From: Nioella aestuarii
GTDB taxonomy: Bacteria > Pseudomonadota > Alphaproteobacteria > Rhodobacterales > Rhodobacteraceae
DNA length: 64,000 nt
Reading direction: 5' to 3'
Assembly: GCF_050896395.1 (NCBI RefSeq)
Contig: NZ_JBPBBA010000005.1
Location: 94,175 to 158,174 of the forward strand
Shown: piece by piece, positions 48,764-58,334 of the stretch
Numbering within the stretch: the first letter of the stretch is position 1
How the letters are laid out: each line of letters starts with the position of its first letter
Notes under the pieces: generated by a model
Database searches by the model: none
The model's input: the letters and a program-made list of their open reading frames with translations, nothing else
Told to the model about the DNA's origin: nothing
Program-made: the position numbers and the translations under genes

Positions 48764-49224
48764 GCGATTGGGACGCAACGGATTTTGCGCTGCTGCGCGC
48801 GGTGCAGGAGGATGCGGGGCTGAGTTCCGCCGCGTTGGCGCGACGATTGGGGCTGAGCCAGCCTGCGGTCTGGCGGCGGCTGCGGCGGCTGCGCGAGGCG
48901 GGGGTGATCGCCGGGCAGGCGCTGGATCTTGACCCCGCGCGGCTTGGGTTCGGGGTGACCGTGTTTCTGGGGGTCAAGCTGGCCACCAAGGGGCGGGTGA
49001 GCCTTGAGGATTTCGAACGTGCCGTGGGGGCGATCCCCGAGGTGCAACAGGTCAGCCATGTACTGGGTCTTTATGATTACCGGCTGCGGGTTGTGGCGCG
49101 TGATATCCCCGACTTCGAGCGGGTGCTGCGCCGCCGGATCATGACCTTGCCGGGCGTGGGCAATGTCGAGGCCAACGTGCTGCTGAGCGAGGAGCGCCGT
49201 CCGGGGCCTTTGATGGCGGGGTGA
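48760..49224 (+). CDS. Lrp/AsnC-family transcriptional regulator (second of two)
   Basis: The 154-residue protein has the same domain layout as its upstream neighbour: the HTH in LSSAALARRLGLSQPAVWRRLRRLREAG (about 20-47) and a RAM domain with VPEVQQVSHVLGLYDYRLRVVA-like sequence. It is coupled to the first by an ATGA overlap. The two are clearly diverged in sequence, so they may act as a heteromer or respond to different amino acids. A hairpin-rich 145-base gap follows before the class V aminotransferase gene. Confidence 0.92.
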   Translation: MSDWDATDFALLRAVQEDAGLSSAALARRLGLSQPAVWRRLRRLREAGVIAGQALDLDPARLGFGVTVFLGVKLATKGRVSLEDFERAVGAIPEVQQVSHVLGLYDYRLRVVARDIPDFERVLRRRIMTLPGVGNVEANVLLSEERRPGPLMAG

Positions 49225-49315
49225 CGCTCGGCCCGCCCTGTCGGGACGTGCCATCGCCCCACCCGCCATCCCGTGGGGCGCCTTTGTTGAAAAACCTGCG
49301 CTGGCGTTTTCCGGC

Positions 49316-49345
49316 GGATCGTGAGTATTTGGACCAAGAAGAAAG
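49316..49345 (+). repeat. Shared intergenic tail motif, copy 2
   Basis: GGATCG-TGAGTATTT..CCAAGAAGAA matches the stretch at 8689-8717 with a few changes. Here it is directly ahead of the class V aminotransferase gene (49370). Role unknown. Confidence 0.4.
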
Positions 49346-49369
49346 ATATGCCGCGAAAGGGAGGCTGCC

Positions 49370-50500
49370 ATGACCGCTTTGCTGAATACCGTCGATCCCG
49401 ACGGGCTGCTGGAGTTTTCGGTGGTCTTCACCGATCGGTCACTGAACCACATGTCTAAGCAGTTTTGCGGGGTGATGCGGGACATCGATGCCGGGTTGAA
49501 GCAGGTCTACAACGCTGATGCGACAGCGCTGGTCCCCGGTGGCGGCACCTTCGGCATGGAGGCCGTCGCACGCCAGTTCGCAACCGGCCAAAAGGTGTTG
49601 GTGGTGCGCAATGGCTGGTTCTCGTTCCGTTGGTCGCAGATCATCGATGCGGGGCAGATTGCGGCTGAGACGGTGGTGATGAAGGCGCGCCAGACCGGCA
49701 ACGAGGCCACAGCGCCTTTTGCGCCCGCCCCGATTGATGAGGTTGTGGCGCGCATTCATGCCGAGAAGCCCGCCGTTGTGTTTGCCCCGCATGTTGAAAC
49801 CTCCTCTGGCATCATTCTGCCCGATGACTACGTGACCGCGCTGGCCGCTGCGGCGCATGAGGTGGGGGCGCTTATGGTCCTTGACTGTATCGCGTCCGGT
49901 TGTGCCTGGGTCGATATGAAGGCAACCGGGGTGGATGTGCTGATCTCGGCCCCGCAGAAGGGGTGGTCGTCAACCCCTTGCGCCGGGCTGGTGATGCTGT
50001 CCGATCGCGCTGTGGCCCGGATGGAAGAGACACAAAGCAGCAGTTTTGCAGCCGATCTGAAGAAATGGCGGTCGATCATGGCCGCATATGAGGCCGGTGG
50101 CCATGCCTATCACGCAACCATGCCGACGGACGGTCTGAAGGCATTTCGGGATACCATGGCCGAGACGCTTGATTATGGCAGCGAAAAGCTGCGCGCGGCT
50201 CAGTGGGAACTGGGCAACAAGGTTCGCGCCCTGCTGGCGGAACGCGGTATCCGGTCGGTCGCGGCAGAGGGGTTTGGCGCGCCGGGCGTGGTGGTAAGCT
50301 ATACGGACGATCCCGGTATCCAGAACGGATCGAAGTTCAGCGCCGAAGGTGTGCAGATCGCGGCAGGTGTGCCCTTGCAGGTGGATGAGCCGCAGGGGTT
50401 CTCTACCTTCCGCCTTGGGCTTTTCGGGCTCGACAAGCTCTATGACGTGGATGCGACGTTGGCCCGCCTGGAGGAAGCAATGACCAAGGCCATGGGGTGA
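49370..50500 (+). CDS. Class V aminotransferase
   Basis: The 376-residue PLP enzyme has the class V features: VPGGGTFGMEAVARQF near the N-terminus, HVETSSGIILPDDYV, VLDCIASGCAWVDM with the PLP-ring Asp, and the PLP lysine at about K197 in SAPQKGW. It resembles alanine/serine-glyoxylate aminotransferase-like proteins of Rhodobacteraceae. Substrates are not resolved. It lies downstream of two Lrp regulators and may be under their control. Confidence 0.88.
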   Translation: MTALLNTVDPDGLLEFSVVFTDRSLNHMSKQFCGVMRDIDAGLKQVYNADATALVPGGGTFGMEAVARQFATGQKVLVVRNGWFSFRWSQIIDAGQIAAETVVMKARQTGNEATAPFAPAPIDEVVARIHAEKPAVVFAPHVETSSGIILPDDYVTALAAAAHEVGALMVLDCIASGCAWVDMKATGVDVLISAPQKGWSSTPCAGLVMLSDRAVARMEETQSSSFAADLKKWRSIMAAYEAGGHAYHATMPTDGLKAFRDTMAETLDYGSEKLRAAQWELGNKVRALLAERGIRSVAAEGFGAPGVVVSYTDDPGIQNGSKFSAEGVQIAAGVPLQVDEPQGFSTFRLGLFGLDKLYDVDATLARLEEAMTKAMG

Positions 50501-50542
50501 TCCCCGGCTTTCATCCTGGCAACGGTGTCGGCGTCAGCGGGC

Positions 50543-50630
50543 GGGGCAGAGCCCCACGCCTCTTTTTGCAGGAAACCTGATGCGTGACCCATAACGGGTC
50601 GCGCGGGTCGTTGCGCGAAGCGCGGCGAAA
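50543..50630. repeat. Hairpin array between convergent genes
   Basis: GGGGC/GCCCC (50543-50555, loop AGA), GACCC/GGGTC (50586-50600) and GCGC/GCGC (50613-50623, loop GAA) follow one another. The last is followed by GGCGAAA, the flank seen at the other arrays. The 135-base gap has no gene. Confidence 0.55.
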
Positions 50631-50635
50631 CCGGT

Positions 50636-51847
50636 CTATCCGGCACGCCCGGTTCCCAACCCTGCGCGCATCAGCGTGGTCCGCACCGGCTTCACCGAAT
50701 AAAACGCCCGCAGCGCCCGCATTCGCATGTCGCGCAAGCCTTGGAGTGACACCATCGACGCCCGGTTCAGGGCATCGATCCCAGCCACACGGGCGCGCAC
50801 TTCGCCGTGGCGGGACTTGTGGTAGGACGTGAGCATCTTGCGTGAGCCGATGTCACCGGGGGCCGCTTCAGCAAGGTCCAGCAGGGCGCGCATGTCGCCC
50901 AGGCTCATATTCAGACCCTGCGCGCCGATCGGGGGCACAACATGGGCCGCTTCCGCCACAAGGGCCACCCGTTCGGCCTCCATCCGGTCGGCCACCTGGC
51001 TGATGATCGGCCAAACCGTGCGCCGGGTGATCAGTGAGAGGGGCCCCAACAGCCCGGCAGACCGGGCGGTCATCTCGTCTTCAAAAGCGGGCACCGGCAG
51101 CGAAGCGAGCCGGGCCACTTCCGGGCCGCGTTCCATCCAGACCACGGCAGAACAGGGGCTGCCTCGATGATCGGGCAGCGGCACCAGGGTGAAAGGCCCG
51201 CCCGAGCGGTGTATTTCGGTCGAGACATTGCCATGAGGCACCTCGTGGGTGACTGCGAAGGCCAGCGCCTTTTGCCCGTAGCGCGTTGTCTTGACGGGAA
51301 TGCCCACGGCGTCGCGCACGGGTGAGTTTCTGCCATCGGCAGCGATGACAAGCCGGGCGCGGACACGGGTGCCGTCGGACAGGCTGACCAACGCCTCGCG
51401 TTCGCGTGTCAGAAGCCCGGCGGTGCCTGTGCCGGGGCGGAAATCGACATTGGGCATCTGCGCCAGATGCGCCACCATCTCTCGGCGCAACAGCCAGTTT
51501 GGAAGGTTCCAGCCAAAGGGGAGGTCCGAGATGTCGGAGGCGTTGAAATCATGGCTGCTGCGGGCTTCGGGTTCCTCACCGCCAGCATCGACGATCCGCA
51601 TGATCTGAAGCGCGCTGGCAAACGGTTCGAGCCGGTCCCAGAGGCCGGCACGGATCAGGAAATCTCGTGACGGTTGCAGAAAGGCCGTGCTGCGCAGGTC
51701 TGATCCTTCCGCCTGCATCTCGGTCACCGGTGGGGCGGGGTCGACGCAGATCACGGTAAATCCCGCGGCCCCGAAGGCCGCCGCTGCCGTCAGCCCCGCA
51801 ACCCCGCCGCCCGAGACCAGCACATCGGTTTCGATCATCTCGGTCAT
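50636..51847 (-). CDS. UbiH/COQ6-family FAD monooxygenase
   Basis: The 403-residue flavoprotein has the FAD-binding GGGVAGLTAAAAFG near residue 13. The DG motif is in RLVIAADGRNSPVRDAVG near 165. The second FAD site is ALVAEAAHVVPPIGAQGLNMSLGD near 300, where the usual GDAAH reads AEAAH. It is likely a ubiquinone ring hydroxylase acting at the inner membrane, though UbiH, UbiF and UbiI types cannot be separated here. AAGGAG precedes ATG 51847. Confidence 0.88.
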   Translation of the reverse strand: MTEMIETDVLVSGGGVAGLTAAAAFGAAGFTVICVDPAPPVTEMQAEGSDLRSTAFLQPSRDFLIRAGLWDRLEPFASALQIMRIVDAGGEEPEARSSHDFNASDISDLPFGWNLPNWLLRREMVAHLAQMPNVDFRPGTGTAGLLTREREALVSLSDGTRVRARLVIAADGRNSPVRDAVGIPVKTTRYGQKALAFAVTHEVPHGNVSTEIHRSGGPFTLVPLPDHRGSPCSAVVWMERGPEVARLASLPVPAFEDEMTARSAGLLGPLSLITRRTVWPIISQVADRMEAERVALVAEAAHVVPPIGAQGLNMSLGDMRALLDLAEAAPGDIGSRKMLTSYHKSRHGEVRARVAGIDALNRASMVSLQGLRDMRMRALRAFYSVKPVRTTLMRAGLGTGRAG

Positions 51848-51925
51848 GGGCGGGTCTCCTTCGCGGGGGCATTGCCTGTCAAATACGCCTGAATCCGCGC
51901 GAGGTCCAAGCGGCAGAAGGGCGCG

Positions 51926-52150
51926 TCACCCAAGCGTGATGCGGATCAGCAGGTAGAAGCCGAAGACAACCGATGTCAGAGCGCCAATGATCAATCCGGC
52001 ATATCCGAAAATGAGTGTGCCGGCGATCCATGCAAGGGCCAGAAGCGCGATGGCCCAAAGCATCACGGTGGAACTGTCCAAAGCCCGCAGAAGGGATCGC
52101 AACAGCGGGTGAATGCCCCTCGCAGGGCTGGAATGTGGAATGAAAGCCAT
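51926..52150 (-). CDS. Small two-span membrane protein
   Basis: The 74-residue protein has a basic N-terminus and two membrane helices (VMLWAIALLALAWIAGTLIF and AGLIIGALTSVVFGFYLLI). CAGGAG lies about 8 bases before the ATG. No family or function recognised. It is flanked by the FAD monooxygenase and HAD genes on the same strand; 167 bases upstream hold no other gene. Confidence 0.6.
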   Translation of the reverse strand: MAFIPHSSPARGIHPLLRSLLRALDSSTVMLWAIALLALAWIAGTLIFGYAGLIIGALTSVVFGFYLLIRITLG

Positions 52151-52317
52151 GGGTTGTCTCCTGTTCGCACGTTTTCAGATAGGTGCTGAACCGGGGTCGG
52201 GAACGGGCCGAATGACGCAGTGCGACGGGCTGCCGCTGGTGATTTCGCCGGGGCTTTGCCGCCGTCGCCTGACGCCTCCTCACCAGTTGGATTTGAAGGA
52301 GGAACGGGTGGCCGGGT

Positions 52318-52965
52318 TCAATCTGCCAGACGCGACAGGAAATCGGTGAGGTTGTCGGTGTGATGATGGATGTGGTCGGCGGGCTCTGGTTCGGGCGCGA
52401 CATGGACAGTGCGCAGCCCCATGTCGTGGGGTGCTGCGAGATTGCGAATATCGTCTTCGAACATTGCCGCGCGGGTCGGGTCTAGCCCGTCGCGGGCGAA
52501 GACTGTTTCAAACGCCCGACGTTCCGGCTTGGGGCGCAGCCCGGCATGTTCCACGCCATAGATCGCATCGAACAGGCCCGAGAGGCCGCGGGCTTCGATC
52601 ACCTGTTCGGCATAGGGCGCCGTGCCGTTGGTGTAGATGATCCGTCGCCCCGGCAACGCGCGGATGCGGGCGGCAAGGTCGGGGTCCGGCTCCAGTACCG
52701 AAAAATCGATCTGGTGCACCTCGTGCAGATAGGGGCCGGGATCGACGCCGTGGATATCCATCAGACCCGCCAGCGTCGTGCCGTGATCGCGCCAGTATTT
52801 GTAGCGCAGGCGGTCGGCTTCGTCGCGATCAACGCCAAGCGCATCCATCACATAGGCCGTCATCTTGACGTTGATCTGGTCAAACAGCGCCATGTCAGGC
52901 GGGTACAGCGTATGGTCGAGGTCGAAGACCCAGGATGTGACATGCTCGAAATGCGCGCGTGGCAT
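52318..52965 (-). CDS. HAD-superfamily pyrimidine 5'-nucleotidase-like phosphatase
   Basis: The 215-residue protein has the HAD motifs: motif I VFDLDHTLYPP near residue 13 (DxDxT), motif II IIYTNGTA near 109, motif III Lys in RPKPERRAF near 142, and motif IV FEDDIRNLAAP near 167. DLDHTLYPP marks the PYP/SDT1-type 5'-nucleotidase group. It should dephosphorylate nucleotides or similar small molecules. ATG 52965 gives the family N-terminus; an open frame to 53076 is not needed. Confidence 0.9.
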   Translation of the reverse strand: MPRAHFEHVTSWVFDLDHTLYPPDMALFDQINVKMTAYVMDALGVDRDEADRLRYKYWRDHGTTLAGLMDIHGVDPGPYLHEVHQIDFSVLEPDPDLAARIRALPGRRIIYTNGTAPYAEQVIEARGLSGLFDAIYGVEHAGLRPKPERRAFETVFARDGLDPTRAAMFEDDIRNLAAPHDMGLRTVHVAPEPEPADHIHHHTDNLTDFLSRLAD

Positions 52966-53052
52966 GGGCTGCGTCCTTTTTTGCCGCGCCCCGAAAGACT
53001 TGCGCTTGTGCCGGGGCGGTCCTAGCCTTGCCAGAAACCGGGGGGAAAACCA

Positions 53053-53694
53053 ATGGCCAGTGCGAAAGCGCCGCAAAAAGACGCCTATGACCTGATTCTG
53101 AAAGCCATCGACGAGGGAACGTATCGTCCCGGTTCACGCTTGGTGGAATCAGAGCTGGCAGAGCGGTTCGGCGTCAGCCGCACGCCCATTCGCGAGGCAT
53201 TGCAGCGGCTGGAAACCCAAGGGCTGCTTAGCCGTGACGGGCGTAGCCTCATCGTCGCATCGCTCGATCATGACCAGATGGCGCAGCTCTACATTGTACG
53301 GGCCGAGCTGGAGGGACTGGCAGCGCGTCTGGCTGCGCAACACGCTGCGGCGGAAGAGATCAAGGTGTTGCAGGAAATGGTGGCCGCCGATCAGGCGTTG
53401 CTGGACGATCCCTCGGCCCTGTCGCGCGCCAACCGGCGGTTTCACAAGCAGATCCATCTTGCCTCTCACAACAAGTACCTCGTGCAGCAGCTTGACCTTG
53501 TCCACCGGTCCATGGCGCTGATGGCGACAACCTCGCTTGCCGCCGAGGGGCGCAGCCCGGTGGCGCTGGAGGAACATGCCGCGATCGTGGCGGCGATTGC
53601 CGAGCGGGATGGCGAACGGGCCGCGCGGATGTTGAAGGATCACTTGTCGACCGCGTTCGAAGTGCGGCTGAAGGAAGAGGCGCGCAAGGTCTGA
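53053..53694 (+). CDS. GntR-family regulator, FCD subfamily
   Basis: The 213-residue protein has a GntR winged helix (about 10-75, TYRPGSRLVESELAERFGVSRTPIREALQRLETQGLL). The all-helical FCD ligand domain covers about 80-200 (RAELEGLAARLAA, HKQIHLASHN, EHAAIVAAIAERD). The effector is unknown. Its 3' end overlaps the convergent glycosyltransferase gene by 55 bp, an unusually long overlap. Confidence 0.92.
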   Translation: MASAKAPQKDAYDLILKAIDEGTYRPGSRLVESELAERFGVSRTPIREALQRLETQGLLSRDGRSLIVASLDHDQMAQLYIVRAELEGLAARLAAQHAAAEEIKVLQEMVAADQALLDDPSALSRANRRFHKQIHLASHNKYLVQQLDLVHRSMALMATTSLAAEGRSPVALEEHAAIVAAIAERDGERAARMLKDHLSTAFEVRLKEEARKV

Positions 53695-55640
53695 CCCTGC
53701 ATCAGTTCGGTTGCCTGCCCATCCTGTGAAAAACGGCCATGGGCGGTCTTGCGCCAGTGGAACGGTTTGACCAGCAATTCCGCCAACCCCAGTAGCGTGG
53801 CGACCGAGGCCAGCAGGAAATAGACATCCAGTAGCGGAATCCACAGCCGCAATCTGCGGTGGCGGGGCAGGGCGGCGGCACGCCATGCGGCGTAGAAGGT
53901 CAGAACCTGGCAAGCGATGAAGAAGACGGCGAGGCCCAGATATCCCTGCACCGTCAGATAGGCGTCCATCGGGTGCGGAAGGCCCGCAACCTTGACCACC
54001 AATGTCCACAGGACCGGGGCCAGCGAGAAACCCAGAACCGTTCCCAGAAGCTGTGCCTGAAGCGCGATGAACCGCCTTGTGCCAAGCTCTCTCCACAGTT
54101 GCACCGGATCACGCATATGGGTGGCCCAGGTCATCGCGTAACCCTTGAGCCAGCGGGACCGTTGCTTGACCCAGGGCAGCACGGCGGCGTTGGCCTCTTC
54201 ATAGGTGGTGGTGTCGATGATCTCTGTCCGGTATCCGCGCCGGGCCAGCCGGAGGCCAAGATCTGCATCCTCGGTTACGTTATGGGCGTCCCATGCACCC
54301 ATCTCTTCCAGCAGTGACCGGCGAAAAAACAGCGTTGTCCCACCAAGCGGCACGAAAAGGCCAAGCTTTGAGACGCCGGGCAGAAGAAGGCGGAACCAAG
54401 TGGCATATTCCAGCGTGAAACAACGGCTAAGCCAGTTGTGATGCGGGTTGTAGTAGTCGAGCTGTCCCTGAAGGCAGGCGACATTGGAGGGCACTTCGAG
54501 GAACCGTTGCGCGACCTTGCGAATTTGGTCGGGTTCCGGCGCGTCCTCGGCGTCATAGACGCCAACGATCGATCCGCGCGCGAAATTCAGCCCATAGTTC
54601 ATCGCCCTCGGTTTGGTGCGCGGCTGACCCGGCGGCACGATGACAGCGCGCATCCAGAACGGCAGCTCGGCGCGGGCGAGGGCACTTCGAGTGGTCTCAT
54701 CCTCCTCTTCGATCAGCAGGATCACGTCGAGCAATTCGCGCGGATAGTCCAGCCGACTGACCCGGCGGATAAGGTGCCCTGCAATGTCGGGCTCATTGAA
54801 CAGCGGCAGCAGGATCGTCACGACAGGAAGCGGCATGAACGGATGTAAGGGCGGCGCTGTGGCAGGGTCCTGTGGTTTGGACGGCGGCTGGTCAATGCTA
54901 TGAAGCGCCAGCCATTTAAGCGCGGCATTCACGGCGGCAACCAAGACGCCAAGCGCGCAAAGCCCCGCCACAACCGCCCCCGGTGCCAGCAGCAGCGCAC
55001 CGGCAACGGCCAGCAATATGGCCATCCACCGCCGAAACGCGCGGGACGCGTCCCAATCACGGCAGCTATAGGGGCCGGGGGTTCGGGCCTCGGCGATGCG
55101 GGCAAGTTCGCGGCCATAGATGCTGGTCAGGGCCGCCTGCATTCGCGCGCGACTGGCCAGGGCAAGCAGGATCGGGCCATGATGCAGGGGCAGCGCTGCG
55201 CGGATCTCCTCGGCCCGGTCCGGCCGGTTGGTCATCACCACAAGGGCCGAGCCGGCGCGGCGCAACGGCACCGCGTTCAGGCGAATGGCAAGCCCGGCGG
55301 GAAGCAGATCGGCAAGGGCCGGGTCGGGGGGTGGATGATCTTCCGCCAATAGCTGGGTGCCGTTCTGCGCGGCAAGGGCCTCTAGCAGCTGATGTTCGGT
55401 GATCGCGGCCTGGGTGACGAGGATCTCACCGATCGGCAAATCTCGGTGGCGCTGGCTGACAAGGGCTGCGCGCATCTGTTCTTCGGTGATCGTGCCCTGA
55501 TCCAGCAGCAGTTCCGCCAATCGCGGCCGGGTCCGGTCGGTCCGATCATCGGGTACGGCGCGCAGGTAGGCTGCGCTGGCAGTCGACCGCAAGTGGCCTG
55601 CCCTTTGATCCATCCGTTCCAACCAAAAATCCCCGGCCAT
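53640..55640 (-). CDS. GspE_N-domain family 2 glycosyltransferase, polytopic
   Basis: The 666-residue protein has an N-terminal GspE_N/MshEN-like region (about 40-150, LAELLLDQGTITEEQMRAAL and LLAEDHPPPDPALADLLP). Two membrane segments follow (about 205-245). The GT2 domain comes next (about 275-500), with VYDAEDAPEPDQ, the TEDADLG acid and QRSRWLKGY, as in cellulose-synthase-like enzymes. More membrane helices lie at the C-terminus. It probably makes or exports a polysaccharide; the GspE_N part is often a c-di-GMP-binding module. ATG 55640 is the longest start; ATG 55613 is possible. It overlaps the convergent GntR gene by 55 bp. Confidence 0.88.
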   Translation of the reverse strand: MAGDFWLERMDQRAGHLRSTASAAYLRAVPDDRTDRTRPRLAELLLDQGTITEEQMRAALVSQRHRDLPIGEILVTQAAITEHQLLEALAAQNGTQLLAEDHPPPDPALADLLPAGLAIRLNAVPLRRAGSALVVMTNRPDRAEEIRAALPLHHGPILLALASRARMQAALTSIYGRELARIAEARTPGPYSCRDWDASRAFRRWMAILLAVAGALLLAPGAVVAGLCALGVLVAAVNAALKWLALHSIDQPPSKPQDPATAPPLHPFMPLPVVTILLPLFNEPDIAGHLIRRVSRLDYPRELLDVILLIEEEDETTRSALARAELPFWMRAVIVPPGQPRTKPRAMNYGLNFARGSIVGVYDAEDAPEPDQIRKVAQRFLEVPSNVACLQGQLDYYNPHHNWLSRCFTLEYATWFRLLLPGVSKLGLFVPLGGTTLFFRRSLLEEMGAWDAHNVTEDADLGLRLARRGYRTEIIDTTTYEEANAAVLPWVKQRSRWLKGYAMTWATHMRDPVQLWRELGTRRFIALQAQLLGTVLGFSLAPVLWTLVVKVAGLPHPMDAYLTVQGYLGLAVFFIACQVLTFYAAWRAAALPRHRRLRLWIPLLDVYFLLASVATLLGLAELLVKPFHWRKTAHGRFSQDGQATELMQGQTLRASSFSRTSNAVDK

Positions 55641-55683
55641 GAGGAGCCGGGGATCATTAGGGGATCAATTTCCTAATATTTGG

Positions 55684-56838
<1,155 letters not shown>

Positions 56839-56990
56839 GGGCGACTCCGGTACTGGCGCGAAATTCGCGGCAACCTAAGGGCAAGGCCCCCCGGGGTCAA
56901 GCGGATGCGACGGCCTTGTTGCTGCGGGTGCATTCGCCTATTGTCGGGGGCTGTTGCGCAGGGAATCTGCATTCAGCTGGGGATGGAACC

Positions 56991-57449
56991 ATGGCACTGA
57001 GGGAACGGATCACGACCGAGATGAAGGCCGCGATGCGCGAAAAGAACGCGCCGCGACTGTCGACATTGCGGCTGATCAATGCGGCAATCAAGGATCAGGA
57101 CATCGCTGCTCGCGGCAAGGGGGAAACCGACGGCGTGGGCGAACCGGACGTGCTGGCGATTATCGGAAAGATGGTCAAGCAGCGCCAGGAAAGCGCACGC
57201 GCCTATGAAGAGGGCGGGCGGCTGGAACTGGCCGAGAAGGAACGCGAGGAGATCGTTATCCTTGAGGAATTCCTGCCGCGCCAGTTGTCTGAAGACGAAG
57301 TGGCCAAGGCGATCGCAGACGCGATCTCGTCCACCGGGGCCGAAAGCATCCGCGACATGGGCAAGGTCATGGGGGCGCTGAAGGGCAAATACACCGGCCA
57401 GATGGACTTCGGCAGTGTCGGCCCCAAGGTGCGGGACATGCTGGGGTAA
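56991..57449 (+). CDS. GatB/YqeY domain protein
   Basis: The 152-residue protein matches YqeY: MALRERITTEMKAAMREKN at the start, STLRLINAAIKDQDIAARG, EIVILEEFLPRQLSEDEV and DMGKVMGALKGKYTGQMDFG at the end. It is related to the GatB tail domain that contacts tRNA; its own function is unsettled. ATG 56991 is preceded by GGGGATGGA. The location next to carA is common in alphaproteobacteria. Confidence 0.93.
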   Translation: MALRERITTEMKAAMREKNAPRLSTLRLINAAIKDQDIAARGKGETDGVGEPDVLAIIGKMVKQRQESARAYEEGGRLELAEKEREEIVILEEFLPRQLSEDEVAKAIADAISSTGAESIRDMGKVMGALKGKYTGQMDFGSVGPKVRDMLG

Positions 57450-57471
57450 TTGCCATCGCGGCGTGATTGGG

Positions 57472-57503
57472 GCGGCCTTACTGGGTAGGAGGGCCGCTTT
57501 TTT
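57472..57503 (+). terminator. Rho-independent terminator after yqeY
   Basis: GCGGCC at 57472-57477 pairs with GGCCGC at 57492-57497, with partial pairing inside the loop, followed by six Ts. Confidence 0.7.
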
Positions 57504-57567
57504 CATGCTTAATTTGCTGCGGAACCGGCAGGGCCGGGCAGGGGCAATGATGCTCTTTGGGAGGGTG

Positions 57568-57625
57568 CGACCCCTTTGGGTCGGGTTGCCTTCGGACAGG
57601 CAAGTGGAATGCGGCGCCGCGTTCC
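57568..57625. repeat. Three tandem hairpins in the 350-base gap after yqeY
   Basis: CGACCC/GGGTCG (57568-57583), TTGCCT/AGGCAA (57586-57603) and the near-perfect 20-base palindrome ggaatgcggcgccgcgttcc (57606-57625) are spaced by 2 bases each. The gap 57450-57799 otherwise contains the terminator above and no credible gene. Architecture is like the palindrome pairs at 9736 and 20595. Confidence 0.7.
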
Positions 57626-57799
57626 GGCGCGGGGCATTTGGCGATTTTGGGACGCGTCCTTACCCGCTGGTGTCCACCTGAGCCCTTGTCAGGGGCTATC
57701 TGGGGCGGCAGCGGGCAGACCGGGCCACGCTTGGGAATCGGTTAACCTGCGTTCATCCTCGCAGATCGGTATGAAGGCCGGGTTAACGGAGGCGCCCGT

Positions 57800-58330
57800 C
57801 TAGGCGGGCCGCAGTTCCTTCAGCAGCAGGTGATACAGCTCTACCCGTTCCTCAGCGGCCAGAAACGCGCCGATCTCAACCTCTCGTCCCTCGCCTTTCA
57901 GGGTCACGTAATCGGGCACCCGGCCCCCCTGCGGGATCAGGCGGACCTGCACCCAATAGGGGTTCGCGTCCCACACCTGATCGGATTTGCGCGGGGCGGT
58001 GTGGGTCAGGCGCACGTGGTCGTCCCACAGAAGCAGTTCTTCGTGAAGGTCCATATCGCGCCAGGACCGCGTCAACCCCCACCAGATCGCCCAAACTGCA
58101 CCCGCAACGAACGGCAGAAGGCCCCACAGAACCGGCGATCCGAATGCCGCCAGCAGAGGCAGTGCCAGCAAAGCTGCGGTCACGCCGACGAACCAGACGA
58201 AGCCGCGTGGTGTCAGCGATTTGTGCGGCCGCGCGACAAGGCGCAGCCGGGGGCGGCCATTGCCGCCATCGAAAAGGGCCCCGGAATGATCCGGAGCCCC
58301 TTCTGCGTATCGGGTGATGTCAACCGGCAT
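57800..58330 (-). CDS. DUF2244 membrane protein
   Basis: The 176-residue protein has a short N-terminus and two membrane helices (about 46-92, FVWFVGVTAALLALPLLAAF and VLWGLLPFVAGAVWAIWW). A soluble C-terminal part follows with HEELLLWDDHVRLTHTAP and WVQVRLIPQGG, matching DUF2244. It starts 4 bases after the ctaD stop and is therefore in one operon with oxidase subunit I; a role near respiratory oxidase assembly is plausible but unproven. Confidence 0.85.
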   Translation of the reverse strand: MPVDITRYAEGAPDHSGALFDGGNGRPRLRLVARPHKSLTPRGFVWFVGVTAALLALPLLAAFGSPVLWGLLPFVAGAVWAIWWGLTRSWRDMDLHEELLLWDDHVRLTHTAPRKSDQVWDANPYWVQVRLIPQGGRVPDYVTLKGEGREVEIGAFLAAEERVELYHLLLKELRPA

Positions 58331-58334
58331 CAGA

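Noticed and set aside
52186..52215. TGAACC-N16-CGAATGAC, a partial match to the ECF motif
   Set aside because: The -10-like block differs in several bases and no plus-strand gene follows; probably chance.
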